Source: Burkholderiales bacterium
GTDB taxonomy: Bacteria > Pseudomonadota > Gammaproteobacteria > Burkholderiales > Burkholderiaceae_C
Length of the DNA: 50,701 bases
NCBI GenBank assembly: GCA_013044035.1
Contig: JABEVE010000046.1
Span: 1 to 50,701 of the forward strand
Direction of reading: 5' to 3'
Positions 8,145-16,905 of the stretch are shown in pieces. Within the stretch, counting starts at the first letter, position 1, and each line of letters starts with the position of its first letter. Below the pieces are notes generated by a model, which saw nothing but the letters and a program-made list of their open reading frames with translations, ran no database searches and had not been told where the DNA came from. The position numbers were made by a program, and so were the translations under genes.

Positions 8145-8756
8145 TTACTCCACGATGATTTGCCCAACCATGCCCGCTTCCATGTGACCAGGCATGAGAC
8201 AAGCAAAGTTGACCGTGCCTGCCTTGTCGAATGTCCACACGATGCCCCCTTCTTGCCCAGGCGCCAGGGCGATCATGTTGGGCTCGGCACGATGCATGTT
8301 CATGTCAGGCATCGTCCGCATCATCTTCTGGTGCTCCTTGAGTTCAGCCATGCTGCCGATCACCATTTCATGCGGCATGTTGCCGGTGTTTTTGAGAAAA
8401 AAACGGACGGTTTGCCCCGCCTTGACGTGCATCGTGCCCGGTGTGAAACGCATCGAGTCGTCCATGGTGATGTCGATGGTGCTGCTGACCTGGGCCGGAT
8501 CGCCGGGTTGTCCTACCGCGGCATCATGCTGGCGGCCGTGCATGCCGTCCATGCCCTGCTTTCCCATCATCGGCATGTCCATCATGCCCTGGCCCTGCTT
8601 CGCAGCCTGGCCAGGAACCGGACTCTGCTGTGACGCGGCGCCCTGTCCTTGTGCCTGAACCGGCGCCTGCCCGTCATGGTTGTGATCATGGTTGGCGGCG
8701 GCACTGGCCCAAAGTGGCATCGCGCCGAGCAGGATGGTCGAGATCATTTTTTTCAT
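8145..8756 (-). CDS. Periplasmic cupredoxin (blue copper protein)
   Basis: This 203-residue exported protein has a signal peptide (MKKMISTILLGAMPLWASAAA) and a His/Met/Gln-rich linker (MMDMPMMGKQGMDGMHG). A plastocyanin-like domain follows, with type 1 copper ligands H129 (MPHEMV) and C186, H191, M196 (CLMPGHMEAGM). Such CopI/CopG-neighbour cupredoxins bind periplasmic copper in cop operons. The ATG at 8756 is chosen because it begins a proper signal peptide; AAGGA lies upstream. The gene is 91 bp downstream of copB in the same orientation, so probably co-transcribed from the copA promoter. Confidence 0.88.
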   Translation of the reverse strand: MKKMISTILLGAMPLWASAAANHDHNHDGQAPVQAQGQGAASQQSPVPGQAAKQGQGMMDMPMMGKQGMDGMHGRQHDAAVGQPGDPAQVSSTIDITMDDSMRFTPGTMHVKAGQTVRFFLKNTGNMPHEMVIGSMAELKEHQKMMRTMPDMNMHRAEPNMIALAPGQEGGIVWTFDKAGTVNFACLMPGHMEAGMVGQIIVE

Positions 8757-8847
8757 ATGCAGGTCGTCCTTGGAGGTGGTTGCAGAGGTGGGGGGTTGTT
8801 CCGCTGGGTGAATCGGGTCTGAAGGGATTGACGTCCCACGCGACGCA

Positions 8848-9891
8848 TCAGAACCAGAAGCGCAGGCCGGCCAACAGGCGCGATTGCTTGGCCTTTTCGC
8901 CTGCCGCGTGGGCATAGTCGGCGGTTTGACCGAATTTGCCTGTCCACTCGATGCCGACATACGGCGCGAACTGGCGGGTGATTTCATAGCGCAGGCGCAG
9001 GCCCGCGGTCGCGTCGGACAGGCCGCTGCCCACCATGCGCGCCGGGTCGTTCTTGCCATACAGGTTGGTTTCGACGCGCGGCTGCAGGATCAGCCTTTGC
9101 GTGAGCAAGATGTCGTAGCTCGTGGCCAGCCGGATGGCGCTTCGCCCCTGATCGCCAAGATAGCCTGTGGCTTCGACGTCGAACCAATAAGGGGCCAGGC
9201 CCTGCACGCCGAAAGCCAGCCAGGAACGCTCGGGGCCGATTCCGTCATCCAGACGCAAGCCCAGTTGTGTATCCCAGAATGCGGCAACGGCATGCCCCCA
9301 CAGCACCTCCGTGCGCGCGTCCTGCAGCCGACCCCGGGCGATGTCGCCTTCCGCCTTGAGTACAGCACGGTTGTCGTCACGCCCGAACCAGGCCTGCACG
9401 TCATAGGCCGTCGAGTCGCCGTTGCGGGTGTAGGCCCGCTCCAGGCGGTCGACGAGCAGCGAGCCGAAGTTCTCCTGGTCAGCCATTCGCGGCGGTTGCA
9501 GGCCGGCCAGCGCATAAGGCCCCGTGGTCAGCGTGTAGCCATCCGAATAGGCATGGGGATCGCGCTGGCTCAGGGGGCCTGAAGCTGGCGCATGGCTCGA
9601 CGGCATGGCACCCGGCGCGGCTTGATCGCCAGTTGCGCCCATCGAACCGGTCATGCCTTGCATGGTGCCGCCGGCTGCAGGCTGGGGCGGTTTCGCTGGA
9701 GTTTCGTCCGCCATGCCCGGCATCGCCGTGTCCGCCATGGGGGCGTTGGAGGGGGCGGTCGCTTGGGTCGGGGCTGTCGCGCCGGTGTGCTGCCGGTGAT
9801 CCCCGGCGGTGCTCTGCGACCATGCGGGAGAGGCCCACAAGGCTGCAATTGCAATGGCAACCGATAACAGCTGGGTGTGTACCGTGTTCAT
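8848..9891 (-). CDS. copB: Copper resistance protein B (outer membrane)
   Basis: This 347-residue protein has a signal peptide (ending WASPAWSQS) and a long Met/His/Pro-rich region (residues about 30-105, e.g. MADTAMPGMADE). The C-terminal CopB/PcoB domain of about 220 residues is predicted to form an outer-membrane beta-barrel. Its conserved pieces include LLVDRLERAY, the strand-rich core and the end RLLAGLRFWF with a terminal Phe, typical of outer-membrane proteins. CopB works with CopA in periplasmic copper sequestration. It lies 48 bp after copA. Confidence 0.92.
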   Translation of the reverse strand: MNTVHTQLLSVAIAIAALWASPAWSQSTAGDHRQHTGATAPTQATAPSNAPMADTAMPGMADETPAKPPQPAAGGTMQGMTGSMGATGDQAAPGAMPSSHAPASGPLSQRDPHAYSDGYTLTTGPYALAGLQPPRMADQENFGSLLVDRLERAYTRNGDSTAYDVQAWFGRDDNRAVLKAEGDIARGRLQDARTEVLWGHAVAAFWDTQLGLRLDDGIGPERSWLAFGVQGLAPYWFDVEATGYLGDQGRSAIRLATSYDILLTQRLILQPRVETNLYGKNDPARMVGSGLSDATAGLRLRYEITRQFAPYVGIEWTGKFGQTADYAHAAGEKAKQSRLLAGLRFWF

Positions 9892-9939
9892 CCAGATTCC
9901 TTGTTGATGGTTCCTGTTGCTGGGCTCGTACTCGCGCAG

Positions 9940-11697
9940 TCACGACACGATGATTTCGCGGAACATGCCGGCTTCCATGTGCATCATCAGGTGGCAGTGC
10001 CAAGCCCAGCGTCCTGGCGCATCGGCCGTTACGAGGTAGCTGATGCGCTGCGCCGGCTGCACGGGGATGGTGTGGCGCCGGACCTGGAATTGCCCAGTCG
10101 GACTTTCCAACTCGCTCCACATGCCGTGCATATGCATGGGATGGGTCATCATGCTGTCGTTGACCAGGACAACGCGCAGGCGCTCGCCATAGCGGAAATG
10201 CACGGGCGTCGACTTGCCGAACTCGACCCCGTCGATCGACCAGGCGTAACGCCCCATATTGCCCGTGAGGTGAAACTCAAGCTCACGCTCGGGGGGGCGC
10301 GGGTCGATGGGACCACCCACGGTGTGTTGATCGGCCAGCGTCAGAACCCTGCGTGCGTTATCGCGAAGGCCGACTCCCGGATCGTCCAGGTTGGTGCGCG
10401 GGGAGTCCACGCGGTTATCGGTCGTCGGGCCGTATTCGGTCGACGCATGGCGCGAAGGCTTGCTCGGCACGGCCGTATCGCCTCCCATCTGCATGCCGGG
10501 CATGTCAGCCATCCCCGGCATGCTGCCCGGTGCCATGCCATCCATGCTGCCCATCATGTCGGCCATGGTGAGTTGCTGCGGCTTGTCCATCGCCGGCACC
10601 GGCGCCGCCAGACCTGCGCGGCTCGTCAGCGTGCCGCGGGCATAGCCGGTTCGATCCATCGATTGGGCGAAAATCGTGTATGCATCCGATTGCGGTCGCA
10701 CCAGCACGTCGTAGGTCTCGCCGGGACCGAAACGGAATTCGTCCACGGTCACCGGGTCGATGTTCTGACCATCGGCCTGTACCACGGTGAGTTTCAGATT
10801 CGGAATGCGCACGTCGTAGAACGTGTTGGCCGCTCCATTGATGAACCGCAGCCGCACCAACTCACCCGGCCGCATCGGCGCGGTCCAATTGCCGGCCGGA
10901 GTCGTGCCGTTCATCAGGTAGGTCAGCGTGCTGCCCGAGAGATCGCCCAGATCGTTCGGGCTCATGCGCATCTTGTTCCACATCTGGCGCTTCTCCAGAG
11001 CGGCTTTCAAGCCGTCCCGGGAGACATCCTGGAAGAACTCCGTCGCGGTCGGTTGGTTGTAGTTGTAGTAGCCGCTGTCCGCCTTGAGCTTGGCCATGAC
11101 GCGCATCGGATCTTCATCGGTCCAATCCGAAAGTTGCACGACATAGTCGCGCGTGGCCTTCAGGGTTTCGCCACCGGTCGGCTCGATGACGATGGCGCCA
11201 TACATGCCGGTCTGTTCCTGCATGCCGGAATGGGAGTGGTACCAATAGGTGCCCGATTGAAGGACCTTGAAGCGGTAGACAAACGCCTCTCCGGGCGCGA
11301 TGCCCTTGAAGCTGATGCCCGGCACGCCGTCCATCTGGAACGGCAGCAGCATGCCGTGCCAATGCACCGAGGTCGCCTGGCGCAGTCTGTTCGTCACCCG
11401 AATCGTGACGGTATCGCCTTCGCGCCAGCGCAAGGTCGGCGCCGGAATCGAGCCGTTGATGGTGGTTGCCATCCGCGGGTTTCCGGTGAAGTTCACAGGC
11501 GATTCGGCCACGACGAGGTCAAATTCGGTGCCTCGCAGTTCCGGTGCCGAGCCCGTCGCAGCCGTCGTGCCCTGTGCCCGGGCCAGGCCGGCAAACGGCG
11601 ACAGACCGAGCATGACGCCGCCAGCCGCGAGTCCCTGAACGAATCGTCGACGAGACCCCTGGTTTGGGTGTGGGAAAGACGGTGGAAGTTGCTGCAT
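9940..11697 (-). CDS. copA: Copper resistance multicopper oxidase CopA/PcoA
   Basis: This 585-residue periplasmic multicopper oxidase of the PcoA/CopA type is Tat-exported (R16-R18 in GSRRRFVQGLAAGG). HWHG lies at residues 112-115, YWYHSHSG follows, HPMHMHG is in the last domain, and the C-terminal cluster is H567-C568-H569, H573, M578. A Met-rich insert (MADMMGSMDGMAPGSMPG), the putative Cu-binding loop, is in the middle. The family oxidises or binds Cu(I) in the periplasm. It is the first gene of the leftward operon, with a leader of about 130-170 nt carrying the divergent cop operator. Confidence 0.95.
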   Translation of the reverse strand: MQQLPPSFPHPNQGSRRRFVQGLAAGGVMLGLSPFAGLARAQGTTAATGSAPELRGTEFDLVVAESPVNFTGNPRMATTINGSIPAPTLRWREGDTVTIRVTNRLRQATSVHWHGMLLPFQMDGVPGISFKGIAPGEAFVYRFKVLQSGTYWYHSHSGMQEQTGMYGAIVIEPTGGETLKATRDYVVQLSDWTDEDPMRVMAKLKADSGYYNYNQPTATEFFQDVSRDGLKAALEKRQMWNKMRMSPNDLGDLSGSTLTYLMNGTTPAGNWTAPMRPGELVRLRFINGAANTFYDVRIPNLKLTVVQADGQNIDPVTVDEFRFGPGETYDVLVRPQSDAYTIFAQSMDRTGYARGTLTSRAGLAAPVPAMDKPQQLTMADMMGSMDGMAPGSMPGMADMPGMQMGGDTAVPSKPSRHASTEYGPTTDNRVDSPRTNLDDPGVGLRDNARRVLTLADQHTVGGPIDPRPPERELEFHLTGNMGRYAWSIDGVEFGKSTPVHFRYGERLRVVLVNDSMMTHPMHMHGMWSELESPTGQFQVRRHTIPVQPAQRISYLVTADAPGRWAWHCHLMMHMEAGMFREIIVS

Positions 11698-12027
11698 GGT
11701 GTTCTGTTCTCCTGGTCTGGATGGCTCGACGGCATGTACTGAAGCGTCATCGCGGAATGTGTCGGTCCGTCATCTGCTGTGGCGCTCCGGCACCGCCGCG
11801 CCGCGCCTGCCGCCCGTGCGGCTACTCCACAGGTCAGCATCGTATGTAACGATAGATTTCAGAGGCATGACCGCGAGATGACATTGATGTCATCTCGCGG
11901 TCATGTTCGTGTCGCGTTCGCCGGATTACAGTGAGGCCAGTCGAATCCGCTGCGTGGGGCACCGTGGGAGCGCGGAACGGATGAAGGGCGGCGCAAGTGC
12001 AACGGCGACGCAGCAACGGAGACGTGC
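11698..12027. other. Divergent copA/copRS intergenic region (no gene)
   Basis: This 330-bp gap between the divergent copA and copR starts holds no convincing gene. The central feature is the palindrome at 11866-11905. Rightward, ATTACAGT near 11925-11932 is a possible -10 for copR. Leftward, the AT-rich stretch around 11839-11860 (minus strand reads TTACATACGAT) could hold the copA -10. Both promoters lack good -35 boxes, as expected for response-regulator-activated promoters. Confidence 0.6.
11866..11905. promoter_or_regulatory. 40-bp palindrome with CusR/CopR-type core
   Basis: Left arm CATGACCGCGAGATGACAT (11866-11884) and right arm (11887-11905) are exact complements over 19 bp around a 2-base centre (TG). 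The inner part, ATGACAT-TG-ATGTCAT, matches the known CusR/CopR/PcoR box pattern (TGACAnnnnTGTCA). It sits between copA and copRS, so phosphorylated CopR probably binds here to activate both directions. The outer arms extend well beyond the usual box. Confidence 0.8.
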
Positions 12028-12711
12028 ATGAAACTGCTGATCGTCGAGGACGAGCACAAGACCGGGGAGTACCTGCGGCAAGGGCTGATGGAGGCCGGCT
12101 TCGTCGTCGATCTCGCGCGCACCGGCCTGGACGGGCATCATCAGGCGATGACGGAGCCCTACGATCTCGTCGTGCTCGACGTCATGCTCCCCGATGTGGA
12201 CGGCTGGAGCATCGTGAGGGCTCTGCGTCAAGCCGGCAAGGACACTCCCGTGCTGTTCCTGACCGCCCGCGACAGCGTCGAAGATCGGGTCAAGGGACTG
12301 GAGCTGGGGGCCGATGATTATTTGGTCAAGCCGTTTGTCTTCACGGAACTGCTCGCGCGCGTGCGAACCTTGTTGCGGCGGGGGCGCATCGCGGTTCAGG
12401 CGGAACGGCTGCAGGTCGCCGACCTCATGCTCGATTTGACACGCCGCCGTGCGGTTCGCGCCGACACCCGGATTCATCTGACCAACAAGGAATTCGCCTT
12501 GCTGGAACTTCTGGTCCGAAGGCGAGGGGAAGTTCTCCCCCGCTCACTGATCGCATCGCAGGTTTGGGACATGAATTTCGACAGTGACACGAACGTCATC
12601 GACGTGGCCATCCGGCGCCTGCGGGCCAAGGTCGACGACGCGTTCGAACCCAAGCTCATCCAGACGGTGCGGGGCTTGGGCTACGTGCTGGACGCACCCG
12701 ATGGCCAGTAG
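12028..12711 (+). CDS. copR: Copper-responsive response regulator CopR/CusR
   Basis: This 227-residue OmpR-family regulator has an N-terminal receiver domain with the acidic pocket EDE (residues 7-9), phospho-acceptor D51 (VVLDVMLPD), T79 in LTARD and K101 (LVKPF). The C-terminal winged helix has the typical [18 protein letters not shown] and TVRGLGYVL. The sequence is of the CusR/CopR/PcoR heavy-metal subfamily. It is the first gene of copRS, with the histidine kinase start inside its end (11-nt overlap), and it probably binds the 11866-11905 palindrome. Confidence 0.94.
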   Translation: MKLLIVEDEHKTGEYLRQGLMEAGFVVDLARTGLDGHHQAMTEPYDLVVLDVMLPDVDGWSIVRALRQAGKDTPVLFLTARDSVEDRVKGLELGADDYLVKPFVFTELLARVRTLLRRGRIAVQAERLQVADLMLDLTRRRAVRADTRIHLTNKEFALLELLVRRRGEVLPRSLIASQVWDMNFDSDTNVIDVAIRRLRAKVDDAFEPKLIQTVRGLGYVLDAPDGQ

Positions 12712-14113
12712 CACACGCCGACGTCGTCCGGCCTCGCTCGCGCTTCGCGTGACGACCTTCGTCGGCTTGGCCACGACGCTCATCTTTCTGCTTTCGGCCT
12801 GGGGCATCGAGGTGTCGATCGAGCGTCACTTCGCCGAGCAGGATCTTGGCGAACTGCAGGCCGTCAGCCAATCCGTGGAGACTGCGCTTGCCTCGGCGAG
12901 CGCGAACCGTGATGATCTCGAACATCGACTGGCGGCCGCGGTGGCCGGGCATCACGGGGTGTATTTCCTGGTGCAGGATGCCCAGGGAAAGCTGCTCTAC
13001 GAAACCGCGACCCCGGGCCTCGCCGGATTGACCCATGGGGTGCAACCGGTGACGCGACTTGACGCGCGGGCGCTGCGCATCTGGCGAGTCAACCAACGCA
13101 CCTACCGTGGGGCCGTGCTGCGTGACGGCCGTTTCACCGTGCTGGTGGCGATGGACATGGGTTTTCATCTGCACTACCTGGCGGAACTCAAGCGCGCCCT
13201 CTGGCTGGGGGCGCTGATGACCAGCATCATCAGCATCGGCGTGGCATGGCTGGCGGTGCAGCATGGTCATGCGCCGATTCGCCGTATCAGCGCCAGACTG
13301 CAGGACATCACCTCCGAGCATTTGCACGTCCGGCTCGACCCGGAGCAGGTGCCGGTCGAACTCGCCGAGCTGGTGGTGTCTTTCAACACCATGCTCAGGC
13401 GCATCGAGGACAGTTTCCAACGCTTGACAAACGCTTCCGCAGATATTGCCCACGAATTGCGCACGCCGCTGACCAACCTGATCACGCAGACGCAAGTCGC
13501 CTTGTCGAAAGTCCGTGGCATGGACGCCTACCGTGAAGTTCTCTACTCCAACCTGGAGGAGTTCGAGCGCTTGAGCGCGATGATCGGCGGCATGCTGTTT
13601 CTGGCCCAGGCCGACCACAGCCGGATCCACCTGGAGTCGGGCGGAGTCGACCTCGGTGCCGAGGTGCGGGCGCTGTTCGATTACTTCGAGGCCTGGGCGG
13701 ACGATCACCGCGTCGGTCTGGTCCTCGAAGGAGAGGGCGACACGGTCAGTGGCGATCGCCAGATGTTGCAGCGAGCCCTGAGCAACCTGATCGCCAATGC
13801 CATTCGGCATACACCTGAAGGCCAGGCTGTCGTCGTCGCGCTGCGGCGGGAGGCCGATCAGGCCGTCGTGGACATCTCGAACCCGGGGCCGGACATTCCC
13901 GCGCAACATCTGCCCCGACTCTTCGATCGCTTTTACCGTGTCGATCCCTCCCGCCAGCGCAAAGGCGAAGGTGCGGGATTGGGGCTGGCAATCGTCAAGT
14001 CCATCGTGGAGGCGCACGGCGGAACGGTGCTGGTCAGGTCCGAGGGCGGACTCACGCAGTTTCGTGTGAGGCTGCCGAATGGCCCGGCTCAAGGACCGAA
14101 CGGCCCCCAGTGA
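12701..14113 (+). CDS. copS: Heavy-metal sensor histidine kinase CopS/CusS
   Basis: This 470-residue inner-membrane kinase has a first membrane helix ([19 protein letters not shown]), a periplasmic sensor domain of about 140 residues and a second helix ([20 protein letters not shown]). These are followed by HAMP, the dimerisation H-box with H251 ([10 protein letters not shown]), the N-box ([13 protein letters not shown]), the F-box (LFDRFYRVD) and the G-box ([18 protein letters not shown]). It belongs to the CusS/CopS heavy-metal kinase group and should sense periplasmic copper or silver. The ATG at 12701 overlaps the end of copR by 11 nt, indicating translational coupling. Confidence 0.93.
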   Translation: MASSTRRRRPASLALRVTTFVGLATTLIFLLSAWGIEVSIERHFAEQDLGELQAVSQSVETALASASANRDDLEHRLAAAVAGHHGVYFLVQDAQGKLLYETATPGLAGLTHGVQPVTRLDARALRIWRVNQRTYRGAVLRDGRFTVLVAMDMGFHLHYLAELKRALWLGALMTSIISIGVAWLAVQHGHAPIRRISARLQDITSEHLHVRLDPEQVPVELAELVVSFNTMLRRIEDSFQRLTNASADIAHELRTPLTNLITQTQVALSKVRGMDAYREVLYSNLEEFERLSAMIGGMLFLAQADHSRIHLESGGVDLGAEVRALFDYFEAWADDHRVGLVLEGEGDTVSGDRQMLQRALSNLIANAIRHTPEGQAVVVALRREADQAVVDISNPGPDIPAQHLPRLFDRFYRVDPSRQRKGEGAGLGLAIVKSIVEAHGGTVLVRSEGGLTQFRVRLPNGPAQGPNGPQ

Positions 14114-14365
14114 AGCTCTGCGCGTTGACGCGAGCCCCCAAAAAGCCATCCTCGACCGCCTTGTCCCCGAGCGTCGGCCGGCCCTGGTGCGGGTTCACAT
14201 TCCGAGATCATGCGGGAGCGTGTTGGCGCTTGCCCAAGGACTCGAGCCGGGTACAGGACGCCGGTGACGTGACGCTGCCGCACTTGCGCCGCGCGATGGC
14301 TCTCTCGGCTCGGCTTGGGCCCATGCCTGCGTTCAGTATCGTGGTCTTCGTGCACATGCCCTCGA

Positions 14366-14623
14366 TCATTGCGAGCCGCGTCCCATGGGCGCTATGCCCG
14401 CTGCATCCTTGTTCATCATGCCTTCCTGCTGCATTTTTTTCTCCTTGCTCATCATGCGTTTTTTCATGTTCATGGGCTCGCCTTGCTTCATCATGCCAGC
14501 GGCGGCCGAGGCAGGGTGATGCATCCCGCCCATGGCGCCAGGGTCGGTGGCCGTTTGTGCCGCGGCACTCGCGGCATACAGTGCCAGGCACAGTGCGCCG
14601 AGCAGGGTTGACAGGGTGGTCAT
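14366..14623 (-). CDS. Small secreted Met/Lys-rich protein (MXKDX-repeat-like)
   Basis: This 85-residue protein has a clear signal peptide (MTTLSTLLGALCLALYAASAAAQ) and a mature region rich in Met, Lys and Gly. It contains GGMHHPASAAAGMMKQGEPM and degenerate pentads of the form Met-x-Lys-Asp/Glu-x (MSKEK, MNKDA). This resembles pentapeptide MXKDX-repeat proteins of Burkholderiales, whose function is unknown; the Met/His content would suit copper binding. It lies 68 bp downstream of the molybdopterin oxidoreductase gene and is probably last in that operon. The start is set by the signal peptide. The 252 bp between it and copS contain no gene I can support. Confidence 0.65.
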   Translation of the reverse strand: MTTLSTLLGALCLALYAASAAAQTATDPGAMGGMHHPASAAAGMMKQGEPMNMKKRMMSKEKKMQQEGMMNKDAAGIAPMGRGSQ

Positions 14624-14691
14624 GATGCAATCCTCAGTCCAATCGATGGCCGGTGTGCCCACACATCGGGTGCGCGTACCGGCAATACGGG

Positions 14692-15471
14692 TCAGGAGCC
14701 GCCGAACCAGTTGTATCCCTGGTCTTCCCAGTAACCGCCCGGGTATTTGTTGGTGACTTGCATGGCGGTGATGAGCTTGGGATTTTTATAGCCCAGTTTC
14801 GTCGGTATGCGCAATTTCATCGGGTAACCAAATTTCACCGGCAAGGTCTTGCCGTTGTACGTGAACGCCATGATGGTTTGCGGGTGCAGCGCGGTTTGCA
14901 TGTCGATGCTTTCGTAATAGTTGTCCGCACATTGAAAGGCCACGTATCGGGCCGACAGGTCGGCGCCGATGAGTTTCAGGAAGATGTGAAACGGCGTGCC
15001 GCCCCAGCGGCCGATGGCACTCCAGCCCTCGACGCAAATGTGCCGGGTGATCTGATCGGACTGCGGCAGCGCGTAAAGCTCGGGCAGACTCCACGAGCGC
15101 CTGTCTCTGACCAAACCGCCGACCTGCAGCCGATACGTGCTGCCATCGATCACCGGGGTCTGATCTTCGGCGTAATAGGCGTTGAAGGGGAAGGGATGCG
15201 TGATCTGCGCCTCGGTGTAGGTCGGTGCCAGCCGCTTCGGGTCGAACAGCCAGAGCTGCACCCGGTCGTTCCAGCGCGACATGCCTTGCAGGATGTTCTG
15301 CGCGGACTTGGTATCCGTCACGTCGCAACCACTCAGCAACGACAGTGCGCCCAGGCTCAGAAGCTGCTTGCCGAAGCGCCGGCGTGCTGGAGCGCCCAGG
15401 GATTGCTGCGCCTCTTTCAGCAGCACTTCGCGGTCGAAGGGCCGGACGATGGTTTTCGGATCGATGTGCAT
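14692..15471 (-). CDS. Molybdopterin-dependent oxidoreductase (sulfite oxidase/MsrP-like), Tat lipoprotein
   Basis: This 259-residue protein has an oxidoreductase molybdopterin-binding domain. The N-terminus carries a twin-arginine motif (R30-R31-x-F-x-K) directly followed by a hydrophobic stretch and a lipobox ending in C49 (LLSGC), so it looks like a Tat-exported lipoprotein. The probable molybdenum-ligating cysteine is C146 in HICVEGWSAIGRWGG. The C-terminal part (PVKFGYPMKLRIPTKLG) and the end YWEDQGYNWFGGS are typical of this family. It is encoded 10 bp downstream of a cytochrome b gene, the expected membrane electron partner. The substrate is unknown. Confidence 0.85.
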   Translation of the reverse strand: MHIDPKTIVRPFDREVLLKEAQQSLGAPARRRFGKQLLSLGALSLLSGCDVTDTKSAQNILQGMSRWNDRVQLWLFDPKRLAPTYTEAQITHPFPFNAYYAEDQTPVIDGSTYRLQVGGLVRDRRSWSLPELYALPQSDQITRHICVEGWSAIGRWGGTPFHIFLKLIGADLSARYVAFQCADNYYESIDMQTALHPQTIMAFTYNGKTLPVKFGYPMKLRIPTKLGYKNPKLITAMQVTNKYPGGYWEDQGYNWFGGS

Positions 15472-15481
15472 GGCGAACTCC

Positions 15482-16078
15482 TCAGCGACCGCGAACCATG
15501 GTCAGGAATGATTTGGGCACCAGCGCCACCATGACGAGGTGCACGAAAACGAAGGCCACGACGATGCTCATGGCGACGAAATGCACGATGCGGGCGTTGT
15601 CGTAGCCACCCATCACATCGCGCAGCAACGGAAACTGCACCGACTTCCAGATCACCAGACCCGACAGCACCAGCACGATCAAATCGAGCACGACCACCAG
15701 GTAGGCGAGTTTCTGCACCGCGTTGTATTGGGACAGGTCACCGTGCTCCAGCTTGCCAGTCATGGCCTTGCGAAAGTCACCCCAAAGATCTCGTGGCCGC
15801 AAAGGAAAATATTTGCGCTTGATGCGCCCTGTGACGCTGTTCATGCCCAGGTAAAAAATCCCGTTGCCCACGAGCAGCCACATGGCGGCGAAATGCCATT
15901 GCAGCGCGCCGGCCAGCCAGCCGCCCAAGGTCCAGCCGGTGGGGATGGAGAAGGAGAAGATGGGTGAAGCGTCGTAGATGCGCCAGCCGCTCATGACCAT
16001 GAGCACCACGGCGAGTGCGTTGATCCAGTGCGACACGCGCAGCCAGATAGGGTGGATCGTTGTTGCGTTGCTGCTCAT
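15482..16078 (-). CDS. Cytochrome b561-type membrane subunit
   Basis: This 198-residue integral membrane protein has about four helices and belongs to the cytochrome b561/Ni-Fe-hydrogenase b-subunit family. Heme-ligand candidates lie in the first helix (IWLRVSHWINALAVV), in the second (ALQWHFAAMWLLV) and in the last (IVHFVAMSIVVAFVFVHLVM). It probably passes electrons between the quinone pool and the periplasmic molybdoenzyme encoded next. It is the first gene of the leftward three-gene set that ends with the MXKDX-like protein. Confidence 0.85.
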   Translation of the reverse strand: MSSNATTIHPIWLRVSHWINALAVVLMVMSGWRIYDASPIFSFSIPTGWTLGGWLAGALQWHFAAMWLLVGNGIFYLGMNSVTGRIKRKYFPLRPRDLWGDFRKAMTGKLEHGDLSQYNAVQKLAYLVVVLDLIVLVLSGLVIWKSVQFPLLRDVMGGYDNARIVHFVAMSIVVAFVFVHLVMVALVPKSFLTMVRGR

Positions 16079-16461
16079 GGCGAGGTCTCCTCGATGCCAA
16101 TGGCGGATTCGTCGACGATCCTGTCGCTTCCTGACGCCGATGCGCGCACGCAGTTGCTACCGTGTGTTACTTGGAGGCGCGCCGCACTGTGTCATCCCGC
16201 GGTGAATCCGGGCCGCGGACCTCATCGAAGACGCGCATTCCGCCTCGGCTGCTGCCGGCGCCAGCATGGACGTGGTGCGCAAATCAGACCGGGTCCGAAA
16301 AATCCAAGTGCTGGTCCAGAGCGGCCGGCCCATGCTGGGTGGGTGCGATCATCGTCTCTCGGAGGCTGCGCAGGAGCGGGACCTGATCGTTCGGTGCGAT
16401 GCTGGCAAAGTGTTTGCACGAGTGAGCTTTGGAATGCCCGGGTTTGCGCGACAGGTCAGCA
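16079..16461. other. 383-bp intergenic region, no gene found
   Basis: This stretch lies between the cytochrome b start and the end of the VOC/DGPF cluster, both leftward. It should hold the promoter of the cytochrome b operon. Short open frames on both strands have no recognisable protein features. I see no clear terminator or repeat. Confidence 0.5.
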
Positions 16462-16905
16462 TCATGGTTGATCTGCTTGCTCGTGCGATGGCATGGCCCA
16501 GGCCGGATTCCATGCCACCTCCCACAAGTGGCCATCCGGATCCTGGAAATAGCCGGCGTAGCCGCCATAGAACGTGTCACAAGCCGGCTTGACGATGCGC
16601 GCGCCCGCAGACACGGCCTGTCGCATCACGGCATCGACCTCGGCCTGGTTGGTGACGTTGTGGGCCAGGCTGCATGACACCGCGCCTGGCGTGCCGGGCG
16701 CGAGGCCGGCGTCGTGCGTGAGGCTGGCGTGGGGATACAGCGCCAGCTTGAGTTGCGATTGCAACGCGAAAAAGACCACGGCACCATGATCGAACTCGGT
16801 GCCGACGATGCCGTCGGTGGGCAGTCCCAGTCCGTCGCGGTAGAACCGCAACGAGCGTTCAAGATCAGCGACGCCGAGCGTGATCAGGGTGATGCGCGGC
16901 TTCAT
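16462..16905 (-). CDS. VOC-family (glyoxalase-like) protein
   Basis: This 147-residue protein has the vicinal-oxygen-chelate fold: ITLGVADLERSLRFYRDGLG opens the first beta-alpha-beta-beta-beta module and YFQDPDGHLWEVAWNP closes the second, with the usual metal-site Glu in LWEV. Members act as lyases, dioxygenases or antibiotic-binding proteins; the substrate here is unknown. Its ATG overlaps the stop of the upstream DGPF/sigma fusion gene by 4 nt (ATGA), so it is translationally coupled. It is the last gene of the leftward run. Confidence 0.85.
   Translation of the reverse strand: MKPRITLITLGVADLERSLRFYRDGLGLPTDGIVGTEFDHGAVVFFALQSQLKLALYPHASLTHDAGLAPGTPGAVSCSLAHNVTNQAEVDAVMRQAVSAGARIVKPACDTFYGGYAGYFQDPDGHLWEVAWNPAWAMPSHEQADQP

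Noticed and set aside
9877-11742. 621-codon open frame on the plus strand, antisense to the CopA oxidase
   Set aside because: It has no family features and basic low-complexity composition; the opposite strand encodes complete CopA with all copper ligands.
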